Below, in pieces: positions 49,657 to 56,994 of a DNA stretch of 64,000 nt (position 1 is its first letter; each line of letters begins with the position of its first letter). The notes under the pieces were generated by a model that saw only the letters and a program-made list of their open reading frames with translations, ran no database searches and was not told the origin of the DNA. Source of the stretch: Saprospiraceae bacterium (GTDB lineage: Bacteria; Bacteroidota; Bacteroidia; Chitinophagales; Saprospiraceae); the NCBI GenBank assembly GCA_041392805.1, contig JAWKLJ010000001.1:5268501-5332500 (forward strand), written 5' to 3'. Made by a program: the position numbers and the translations under genes.

Positions 49657-49696
49657 AAATAAGTATATTTAAATCTACTTATTTTTACTATATTTG
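49657..49696 (+). promoter_or_regulatory. Promoter -7 box and operator-like palindrome before the AAA ATPase gene
   Basis: TATATTTG (49689-49696) fits the -7 consensus and lies 17 bp before the ATG at 49714. A perfect palindrome, AAATAAGTA (49657-49665) and TACTTATTT (49676-49684), occupies the -33 region 4 bp upstream of it. A dimeric repressor or activator site is likely by position. No -33 TTTG is seen. Confidence 0.5.
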
Positions 49697-49713
49697 TAAT
49701 ATAAAGTGATTTC

Positions 49714-51159
49714 ATGAATGATTTCAGTCTTATTCCAAGCGAAAAAATCATTGAACGCCTACAGTATGAAAACTCTTGGTGGGTGAGTCAGCAAATCCCA
49801 GAGGTGTATCAAAACATGTCGAGGCGTTTGTATTTCGAGTTGTTTTTCCCTTATGTAATAGAACGTGATGTTCGCAGGGCATTGGTACTTATGGGCCCCA
49901 GGCGCGTGGGTAAAACGGTGATGTTGTTTCATAGCATCCACCAATTAATACAAGACGGAATCAATCCTCAACAAATTTTTTTTATAGGCGTTGATAACCC
50001 TATCTATGTGCATTTGAGTTTAGAAGAAATTTTATCGCTTTGCAAAAAAGCCCTTCATCTTAGCCATCTAAAAGGTTGTTATGTTTTTTTTGATGAGATA
50101 CAATACCTTAAAGATTGGGAACGCCACTTAAAAGTATTGGTTGACTCGTATCCAAATACCAAATTTATTGTTTCGGGTTCGGCTGCTGCTGCCCTTAAAT
50201 GGTACAGCACGGAGAGTGGAGCTGGGCGGTTTACCGATTTTATGCTGCCGCCATTAACCTTTCAGGAGTACATCCACCTTAAAAAAATGAACCATCTTAT
50301 TCATCAGGGCACTATTGACTATGGAGGTAAACCGATAGCCTATTGTTTGACGCACGATATAAAAGCCTTGAATAAAGAGTTTGTGCATTATTTGAATTTT
50401 GGAGGCTATCCGGAAGTGGTACTGTCTGAAAAAATTCAAGGAGACATGGGGCGATACGTCAAAAATGATATCGTAGACAAAGTCTTGCTAAGGGATTTGC
50501 CCAGTTTGTACGGCATTAAAGATGTGCAAGAGTTAAATCGTTTTTTTACTTATATCGCCTACAACACCGGAAATGAATTTTCTTACGAAAGAATGTCTAA
50601 AGAAAGTGCTATTCAAAAAGATACCCTAAAAAAGTATTTAGAATATTTAGAATCGGCCTTCCTTATTAAAGTCTTGAACAAAGTAGATGTGAACGCCAAA
50701 CGCCTGAAAAGAGTAACCAGTTTTAAGGTATACCTCACCAATCCGTCCTTGCGTACTGCTTTGTTTTCACCAATTTCAGAAACCGATAGCGAAATGGGCA
50801 ATATGGTAGAAACGGCAGTGTTATCGCAGTGGATGCACCGTGAAAAATTAGACTTGAAGTACGCTAGATGGAAAGACGGACGACATGAAGGGGAGGTAGA
50901 TTTAGTGCTTGTAGATGATAAAAAATATAAACCCGTTTGGGGGGTAGAAATAAAATGGAGCAACAGATACTACGAAAAACCACAAGAATTAAAAAGTCTT
51001 ATTCAGTTTTGTAATGAAAATAGTTTTGAGAAAGCCTTGGTTACCTCTATTGACCAACAAGGCGTTAAAGCGTTAGGAGCTTTGCAATTCACCTTTTTGC
51101 CTTCTGCAGTTTACACCTATAATATTGGGGATATCACTTTAAAAATGAAAAGTAGTTAA
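49714..51159 (+). CDS. AAA ATPase with DUF4143 domain
   Basis: 481 residues. AAA_14 domain: Walker A in RALVLMGPRRVGKTVMLFHSI, Walker B in GCYVFFDEIQYLKDW, sensor in KFIVSGSAAAALKW. Then a winged-helix-like part (YIAYNTGNEFSYERMSKESAIQKDTLKKYLEYLESAFLI in pieces) and the C-terminal DUF4143 nuclease-like fold with EGEVDLVLVDDKKYKPVWGVEIKWS, in which E, D and E-x-K match a PD-(D/E)xK pattern. Cytoplasmic. Such ATPases are common in accessory islands; a role in defence or plasmid or toxin-type biology is suspected but not proven. It lies between hsdS and hsdR remnants and its stop touches the hsdR ATG. Confidence 0.92.
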   Translation: MNDFSLIPSEKIIERLQYENSWWVSQQIPEVYQNMSRRLYFELFFPYVIERDVRRALVLMGPRRVGKTVMLFHSIHQLIQDGINPQQIFFIGVDNPIYVHLSLEEILSLCKKALHLSHLKGCYVFFDEIQYLKDWERHLKVLVDSYPNTKFIVSGSAAAALKWYSTESGAGRFTDFMLPPLTFQEYIHLKKMNHLIHQGTIDYGGKPIAYCLTHDIKALNKEFVHYLNFGGYPEVVLSEKIQGDMGRYVKNDIVDKVLLRDLPSLYGIKDVQELNRFFTYIAYNTGNEFSYERMSKESAIQKDTLKKYLEYLESAFLIKVLNKVDVNAKRLKRVTSFKVYLTNPSLRTALFSPISETDSEMGNMVETAVLSQWMHREKLDLKYARWKDGRHEGEVDLVLVDDKKYKPVWGVEIKWSNRYYEKPQELKSLIQFCNENSFEKALVTSIDQQGVKALGALQFTFLPSAVYTYNIGDITLKMKSS

Positions 51160-51234
51160 ATGAAATTCACCGAGGAAAAATTAGAAAAGGCATTTGCCGA
51201 GTTGTTGGGGCAAGAAAGCTTTCCCCATCACTAA
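51160..51234 (+). pseudogene. hsdR: Type I restriction HsdR 5' stub
   Basis: The 24-codon frame MKFTEEKLEKAFAELLGQES-FPHH starts directly after the ATPase stop and reads like the usual N terminus of Bacteroidota type I restriction R subunits (MKFTEEKLE-x-AFIELL-x-x-x-G-x-PH). It ends in TAA, and the homology is lost; 15 bp further on the 84-bp dispersed repeat begins. A full HsdR has about a thousand residues, so this is a stub left by a deletion or insertion. The ATPase gene's tight junction with it suggests that the ATPase was part of the original restriction operon. Confidence 0.65.
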
Positions 51235-51248
51235 GGCATTACGATCAA

Positions 51249-51331
51249 TTAAAAAACAGTATGGAACGAGAGCCCGCACAAAAAACTGTTTGAGTTTCGA
51301 AACGACCAGACTCAGCTATAAATAATTGACA
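51249..51331. repeat. Dispersed 84-bp repeat, copy A
   Basis: Starts TTAAAAAACAGT, contains GAGCCCGCACAAAAAACTG and ends CTATAAATAATTGACA. It matches copy B at 60227-60310 with about eight differences and one 1-bp gap over 84 bp, in the same orientation. AAACAGT and ACTGTTT form a short inverted repeat inside. Copy A borders the hsdR stub on the left and the next CDS start on the right, so it marks the deletion or insertion scar. Confidence 0.82.
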
Positions 51332-52434
51332 TGATCAGAGAACCAAAAAAAGATATGATGCGACTATCTATGTTAGCCCTTGTGCTATTTTGTGCCATAA
51401 GTTGTAAGCAAACAACACCAACAGCAACCCAGCATGTAGAAGTACCTGCCACCTTGCAAATTCAAACGATTGATACCTTTGCCGTCCAGAGTAGCGTCCG
51501 TGCACTCGAAGTCGTTGATGCGCAAACCATCTGGTGGGCAGGCTCCGAAGGCCGCTATGGATTTACAAGGGATGGGGGGCAACATTGGACCATTGATAGC
51601 CTCCGTCTTGATACCCTGGTACCTCATTTCCGAGCCATTGCCGTTACAGAGGAAGCTGTTTTTCTCTTGAGTATAGCTTCGCCAGCCCTCCTCTTTCGAT
51701 CCACCGATCAAGGACAAAACTGGGACCTGGTTTATCGGGAGGACCATCCTGCTGCCTTTTATGATGCGATGGCTTTCTGGGATCAGGAGCATGGCATAGC
51801 TATGGGTGACCCTACAGACGGTTGCTTATCTGTTATCCTAACCCAGGATGGCGGCAAGCATTGGGCTAAAGTAGATTGCAATTTGCTGCCACCAACGGAG
51901 GAGGGAGAGGCTGCCTTTGCTGCCAGCAACTCCAATATTGCGCTTTTCGGGCAACAGGCCTGGCTGGTTTCTGGTGGTAAAAGGGCACGGGTATTCCATA
52001 GCCCGGACCGGGGCCAATCCTGGTCGGTTTATGAAACACCTATCGCCCAGGGTGGGCAGATGACAGGCATTTTTAGTGCCGATTTTTATGATGAACAACA
52101 GGGCATTATTTTTGGAGGAGATTGGAACGAAAAAGACCGGAACAGTGGTAATAAAGCTACCTCAAAGGATGGCGGACGCACCTGGCAGTTGCTGATAGAT
52201 GGCGAAGGACCTGGCTACCAGTCCTGCATCCGATACCTGCCCGGAAGCGAGGGTAAAGCCCTGCTCAGTTGTGGCATCCCTGGCATGAACTACTCTGCTG
52301 ATGCTGGCCAAAGTTGGCAAAAGCTCAGCTCAGAAAGCTGGTATACCCTCCGTTTTGGCCCCACCTGGCAAACGACCTGGCTCGCCGGAAATGGCAAAAT
52401 TGGACGGATAAATTGGCAGGACATTCCTCAATGA
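51331..52434 (+). CDS. YCF48/BNR-repeat lipoprotein
   Basis: 367 residues from ATG 51331; an ATG at 51355 (MMRLSMLALV) is an equally good start since the first codons abut the repeat. A lipobox follows (ALVLFCAISC). The rest is a beta-propeller of photosystem-II-assembly-factor (YCF48) type, with blades marked by DGGQHWTIDSL, STDQGQNWDLV, DGGKHWAKVDC, PDRGQSWSVYE, DGGRTWQLLIDGEG and DAGQSWQKLSSESW. In Bacteroidota such proteins are usually annotated as oxidoreductase- or sialidase-like propellers; the actual function is unknown. It would face the periplasm or outside. An IR-rich terminator zone follows. Confidence 0.85.
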   Translation: MIREPKKDMMRLSMLALVLFCAISCKQTTPTATQHVEVPATLQIQTIDTFAVQSSVRALEVVDAQTIWWAGSEGRYGFTRDGGQHWTIDSLRLDTLVPHFRAIAVTEEAVFLLSIASPALLFRSTDQGQNWDLVYREDHPAAFYDAMAFWDQEHGIAMGDPTDGCLSVILTQDGGKHWAKVDCNLLPPTEEGEAAFAASNSNIALFGQQAWLVSGGKRARVFHSPDRGQSWSVYETPIAQGGQMTGIFSADFYDEQQGIIFGGDWNEKDRNSGNKATSKDGGRTWQLLIDGEGPGYQSCIRYLPGSEGKALLSCGIPGMNYSADAGQSWQKLSSESWYTLRFGPTWQTTWLAGNGKIGRINWQDIPQ

Positions 52435-52483
52435 TGGCACTTTGCTTAGCGAGTGGCTCGCGCGCCGTTGCCTGCCTGGGAGA

Positions 52484-52542
52484 GATGTCGGTGAAAAACA
52501 CCGACATCCGCCTGGTTGAGCTTAGCCAGAGGTGTTTTTCAC
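52484..52542 (+). terminator. Terminator zone with two competing hairpins
   Basis: GATGTCGGTG-AAAAA-CACCGACATC (52484-52508) is a perfect 10-bp hairpin. Its inner part GTGAAAAACACC (52491-52502) can instead pair perfectly with GGTGTTTTTCAC (52531-52542). The two folds exclude each other. It is 50-108 bp after the YCF48-like gene's stop and before the amidohydrolase gene. Confidence 0.6.
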
Positions 52543-52632
52543 GCGCAATTCTCCAATGTCCATGAAAAATTCAGCCTTTGCAAGAAATAAATTATAATTT
52601 CTTATTTTGGAGGGAAGATAAACCAGCTAAAT

Positions 52633-54249
52633 ATGAAATCCTATCCAATACAAAAAAACGATAGCACTCTTCGCTTAGTTATTACCTTCTTTCTCCTGGC
52701 TTTCCTGCACTTTAGCTATGCACAAAGCAATATCGTGAAACCAGCTCCCGATCGGAAAACAGGAGAAGGCGAAGGGCCCTTTGAAAGGCTCATTATTCGC
52801 GGGGCGACCGTGATAGATGGTACAGGAGCGCCCCCTAGAGGCCCTATGGATATCGTCATTGAAGGGAATAAAATTGTATCGGTCACCAGTGTTGGTACGC
52901 CACAAGTACCCATCGATAATAATACCCGACCCAAAGGCGCTACCAAAGAGATTGATGCGCATGGTGCCTATGTTCTTCCCGGATTTATCAATTTGCATGC
53001 CCATGTGGGTGGCCCCGTAAAAGCGCCCGAGGCCGAATACGCCTATAAGCTGTGGATGGGGCATGGCATTACGACTATTCGCGGGGTGCCTGCGGGTAAT
53101 GTCAATTGGACGCAAAATGAAAAAAAGCGAAGTGCCGAAAATAAGATTGTCGCGCCTCGAATCATTGCCTTTCAGACCCTAGGTTCGGGCGAAGACTGGG
53201 AAGGTGGCCCTATCCATACGCCAGAACAAGCCAAAGCATGGGTTCGTTGGGCCGCAGGAAAGGGAGTAGATGGTATCAAGATATTCGACCTCGATCCAAC
53301 GGTTTTACAGGCAGCACTTGATGAAACTTACGAACACAAAATGGGGTCGGTCGCTCATATCACTCAAAATATGGTGGGCAGAGTCAATGCCTTGGATGCG
53401 GCCCAGATGGGTTTGCGCAATTTGACACATTTTTATGGCTTATTTGAAGCCCTTTACAAAGCAGAGGATATTCAACACTGGCCGCCCTCTTTCAACTATA
53501 GCAATGAGCAAGATCGCTTTAGCCAGGTGGCCTATCAATGGGATAAAATCCACCCCAGAGGAAGCCAGCAATGGCAAGCACTCATCGATAAATTTCTGTC
53601 ATATAATTTTATTATTGACCCAACGATGACGGCTTATCTTGCAGGCCGGGATGTCATGCGGGAACGCAATGCCGACTGGCACGCTATCTATACCTTACCG
53701 ACCCTATGGGATTTTTATAAACCTAGCCGAATCAATCATGGTTCCTATTTCTACAATTGGACCGCATGGGATGAGGTCGCCTGGAAAAATTTTTATCGGG
53801 TTTGGATGTCATTTCTCAATGATTATAAAAATGCCGGCGGTAGGGTCACAGTTAGTGATGATGCTTCCTTTATCTACAATCTTTATGGCTTTGGCTATAT
53901 TGAGGAAATGGAATTATTGCAGGAGGCCGGTTTTCATCCGCTGGAGGTAATACGAGGGGCTACCCTTCATGCCGCCCAAGCCATCCATGAACCCAAAGAA
54001 AAAGCCCTGGAGTTTGGTATTATTCGTCCCGGATTATTGGCCGATCTGGTCATTGTTGAGGAAAATCCAATCGAAAACCTAAAGGTCCTATATGGTACTG
54101 GCTTCCTAAAACTAAATGATGAGACTGGCGAAATGGAACGAATTGGCGGGGTTAAGTATACGATAAAAGATGGAATCATCTATGATGCCAAACAATTGCT
54201 AAGGGATGTGGCTGATATGGTGGAGAAACAGCGCAAGGAACGGGAGTGA
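52633..54249 (+). CDS. Secreted amidohydrolase-family protein
   Basis: 538 residues. Signal peptide (LRLVITFFLLAFLHFSYAQ) then the amidohydrolase core: LIIRGATVIDGTGAPPRGPMDIVIEGNKI, metal motif HxH in FINLHAHVGG, a further GSVAHI His and TVSDDAS Asp, and the late AIHEPKEKALEFGIIRPGLLADLVIVEENPIENLKVLY typical of the imidazolonepropionase-like group. It should hydrolyse an amide or ester bond in the periplasm with a metal centre; the substrate is unknown. A terminator separates it from the convergent sialidase-like gene. Confidence 0.9.
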   Translation: MKSYPIQKNDSTLRLVITFFLLAFLHFSYAQSNIVKPAPDRKTGEGEGPFERLIIRGATVIDGTGAPPRGPMDIVIEGNKIVSVTSVGTPQVPIDNNTRPKGATKEIDAHGAYVLPGFINLHAHVGGPVKAPEAEYAYKLWMGHGITTIRGVPAGNVNWTQNEKKRSAENKIVAPRIIAFQTLGSGEDWEGGPIHTPEQAKAWVRWAAGKGVDGIKIFDLDPTVLQAALDETYEHKMGSVAHITQNMVGRVNALDAAQMGLRNLTHFYGLFEALYKAEDIQHWPPSFNYSNEQDRFSQVAYQWDKIHPRGSQQWQALIDKFLSYNFIIDPTMTAYLAGRDVMRERNADWHAIYTLPTLWDFYKPSRINHGSYFYNWTAWDEVAWKNFYRVWMSFLNDYKNAGGRVTVSDDASFIYNLYGFGYIEEMELLQEAGFHPLEVIRGATLHAAQAIHEPKEKALEFGIIRPGLLADLVIVEENPIENLKVLYGTGFLKLNDETGEMERIGGVKYTIKDGIIYDAKQLLRDVADMVEKQRKERE

Positions 54250-54264
54250 AAGCGATTTTCAAGC

Positions 54265-54295
54265 GCTGTTGCAAGTGCAAAACACCTGCAACAGC
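54265..54295. terminator. Hairpin between convergent genes
   Basis: GCTGTTGCA (54265-54273) and TGCAACAGC (54287-54295) pair perfectly with a 13-nt loop, in the 52-bp gap between the amidohydrolase and the sialidase-like stops. It probably serves both directions. Confidence 0.6.
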
Positions 54296-54301
54296 ACGTG
54301 T

Positions 54302-55333
54302 CTAATGCACCTTCACTTCTACATACTTTATCTTCTCTCTTTTCCAGGTATAACAAATATGCAAAGTATTATCATCGCCCTTGATAATAGCAGGGTAAGA
54401 ATATTCCCCTTCTTCTTTTTCCAGGGTCAAAATAGGCTGCCAATTAATGCCATCTGTAGAATGTGCCAGGACAAGCGGGTAACGATCACCGCCCCATTTG
54501 CCTTTGGGGATCTCTGTAGGATTGTAGACTAGGAAATGCTGCCCCTCCGCCAGGGTCAGGGCATCCGTGCCCGAATTAGGGTTGGGAAGATCAATCGGCT
54601 TTATTTCCGACCAACTCAGGCCATTATCCGTCGACCAGGAAGTGAGGATGTGATTGTTTCTACTGCGGCAAAGCAATTGAAGCTTTCCTTCAGGATGAAA
54701 AAGGATGGAAGGCTGAATGGCTTGCAAGCTGCTATCGCTGGCAATCGGACCAACCCTTTTCCAGGTTTTTCCGCCATCCGAAGTCAGTTCCATGTGTAAG
54801 CGCCAGCCATCGTGTTCGGTGCTGGACGGACAAAGGAGGGTGCCATTCGCCAGGCGTTCAGGCTTGTTCTTGACTGGGCCAATGATGTCTTCAGGTAACC
54901 TTCGGGAAGCCGACCAGGTCGCGCCATTATCGGAGGAAGTCATCAATTCACCCCACCATTCGCTGGGGCTCGGACCTACCTTGTAAAAAAGCATTAAGCC
55001 CCATTCCTCATCGTAATACAACACAGGATTCCAGCAAGGATAGCGTTTGTCCGCATGTTGAATGCCATTGACGACTTCTACCGGATCAGTCCATTTACCC
55101 TCTAATTTTCGCGAAACCCAGATGCCAACATCTTTATGCTTCTCATGCGTGCCGCCAAACCAGGCCGCCACCAAGCCCTTTGGCGTCAGGGCGATGGTCG
55201 AGGCATGGCAACTCTCGAAAGGCGCTTCCAAATAGACAAATTCAGTCGTTTTTACAGTTACTTTTTGATTATAAGCAGTATAATTAAGCATACAGCAAAA
55301 CAGCACAAAGGCTAGCTTTAAATGACATTTCAT
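54302..55333 (-). CDS. Exo-alpha-sialidase-like BNR-repeat protein, secreted
   Basis: 343 residues with a signal peptide (LAFVLFCCMLNYTAYNQ). The six-bladed propeller is marked by ESCHASTIALTPKGLVAAWFGGTHEKHKDVGIWVSRK (in pieces), PCWNPVLYYDEEWGLMLFYKVG, the Asp-box SSDNGATWS, SDGGKTWKRVGPI, STDNGLSWSEI and HSTDGINWQPI. This is the Bacteroidota sialidase_2 / BNR family in which many members have no proven sialidase activity; the usual RIP motif is not obvious. The likely role is glycan processing in the periplasm or outside the cell. Confidence 0.85.
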   Translation of the reverse strand: MKCHLKLAFVLFCCMLNYTAYNQKVTVKTTEFVYLEAPFESCHASTIALTPKGLVAAWFGGTHEKHKDVGIWVSRKLEGKWTDPVEVVNGIQHADKRYPCWNPVLYYDEEWGLMLFYKVGPSPSEWWGELMTSSDNGATWSASRRLPEDIIGPVKNKPERLANGTLLCPSSTEHDGWRLHMELTSDGGKTWKRVGPIASDSSLQAIQPSILFHPEGKLQLLCRSRNNHILTSWSTDNGLSWSEIKPIDLPNPNSGTDALTLAEGQHFLVYNPTEIPKGKWGGDRYPLVLAHSTDGINWQPILTLEKEEGEYSYPAIIKGDDNTLHICYTWKREKIKYVEVKVH

Positions 55334-55500
55334 TCTCTTTAAGTTTTGTTAGTTCTTGTTTTGTTATTTGTAGCCAAACAAGCGATCCGAAGTCTGCCGG
55401 AGGGGTACTTGGTCAAACTTCTGATGTCTGCGGCTGCAAATTATAATATATCCTATTAAACCCTATAAAGAAGAGAAAATTATAATAAAATTGCAGGACT

Positions 55501-56994
55501 ATGGATAATTCTATTACAAAAAGTGTGGGTTTTTGGTCTGGATTGGGATTTTTCCTTCTACTTATCCTGGTACCTGCGCCTGATGGCTTATCTATTCAGG
55601 CTAAGCATGTAGCTGCGGTAACAGTACTGATGATGATTTGGTGGTTTTCTGAAACCATTCCCGTTTACGCAACGGCCTTTGTACCATTGGCTCTATTCCC
55701 TGTCCTGGCTGATATTCCAGCCTCCAGTCTGGCCACCAACTATGGGCATAGTCTCGTTCTATTACTGCTTTCAGGCTTTTTTATTGCCAGGGGGCTGGAG
55801 GAACAACAGGTGCACAAACGAATAGCCTTATCCATTATCCAAAAAGTAGGTACAGGAAAAAGGCAAATACTGTTGGGTTTTATGATTGCTTCCGCTTTCC
55901 TATCGATGTGGTTGGCCAATATGATTATTGTTTTATTAATGCTACCTATCGCTTTGGCCATTATACAAAAGGAAGAAGAAACAGGGGCTAAAAACGGCAA
56001 ATTTGATATCGCTTTGCTATTGGGAATCGCCTATGCATCCAGTGTAGGTGGAACCGGGTCCCTCATTGGAACCCCCCCAAATCTGGTACTGGCTGCCACT
56101 ATCGACAAACTATTCCCTGAGGCTCCTGAGATTAGCTTTTTATCCTGGATGCTCATAGGCCTTCCACTCATCCTCATCCTATTACCAGTTGTATGGTATT
56201 ACATCGTCAAGTATTATGGCATCAGGGGTAGCCTTGAGGGGGGCAAGGCCCATATCGACCAATCCTTGGCTGATCTTGGTCCCATGAAGCCAGGTGAGAA
56301 AAGGGCATTGGCCATTTTCATTTTTACGGCCATCGGATGGTTGTGGCGAAACAGCATTCAGATTGATGACTTGATCATCCCTGGTTGGAGTGATCTATTG
56401 GGCGTAGCGGAGTATGTAAATGATAGCACTGTTGGCATGCTCGGGGCCCTGTTAATGTTTATAGTGAAAGACAAAAACACCGCTGAACCTCTCCTGAATT
56501 GGAACCAAGCCAAACAAATTCCCTGGGGTCCACTGATGTTGATCGGAGGAGGTTTGGCCTTGGCGACAGGCTTTAAATCCAGTGGCTTGGCCGATTATAT
56601 TGGCGCTTCCATTTCTTTTATCGGGCACTTACCGGTGCTATTAATCATTGTATCCATCGTGGCCTTTATGCTGTTTTTTACGGAAGTCAATAGCAATACC
56701 GCCACTGCCACCTTGTTCTTACCCCTTTTTGCGGCCATCGCCGTTGGCAATCAGCTCAATCCACTCTTATTTTTAGTGCCAGCTACCTTTGCATGTTCTT
56801 TTGCCTTCATGTTGCCCATTGCGACGGGGCCCAATATGGTCATTTTTGGTAGTGAACGGGTGTCTATTGCTGAAATGGCCCGCTGTGGCTTTTGGCTGAA
56901 CCTCATCTGTATCGTATTACTTACTGCCTTGCTCTATTTCCTGATTATCCCTGTATGGGGGATTGAGGTAGAACTGCCAGCCTGGGTGTTTTAA
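55501..56994 (+). CDS. SLC13/DASS-family anion symporter
   Basis: 497 residues, about 12 TM segments. The two hallmark Ser-Asn-Thr-type regions are clear: ASSVGGTGSLIGTPPNLVLAA in the first half and TEVNSNTATATLFLPLFAA in the second; the late FAFMLPIATGPNMVIFGS is typical too. Members bring in dicarboxylates, citrate, sulfate or phosphate with sodium. Its exact substrate cannot be told, but GTPPN and SNTAT favour the dicarboxylate/sodium type. The stop overlaps the convergent HAD-SerA gene by TTAA (4 bp). Confidence 0.93.
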   Translation: MDNSITKSVGFWSGLGFFLLLILVPAPDGLSIQAKHVAAVTVLMMIWWFSETIPVYATAFVPLALFPVLADIPASSLATNYGHSLVLLLLSGFFIARGLEEQQVHKRIALSIIQKVGTGKRQILLGFMIASAFLSMWLANMIIVLLMLPIALAIIQKEEETGAKNGKFDIALLLGIAYASSVGGTGSLIGTPPNLVLAATIDKLFPEAPEISFLSWMLIGLPLILILLPVVWYYIVKYYGIRGSLEGGKAHIDQSLADLGPMKPGEKRALAIFIFTAIGWLWRNSIQIDDLIIPGWSDLLGVAEYVNDSTVGMLGALLMFIVKDKNTAEPLLNWNQAKQIPWGPLMLIGGGLALATGFKSSGLADYIGASISFIGHLPVLLIIVSIVAFMLFFTEVNSNTATATLFLPLFAAIAVGNQLNPLLFLVPATFACSFAFMLPIATGPNMVIFGSERVSIAEMARCGFWLNLICIVLLTALLYFLIIPVWGIEVELPAWVF

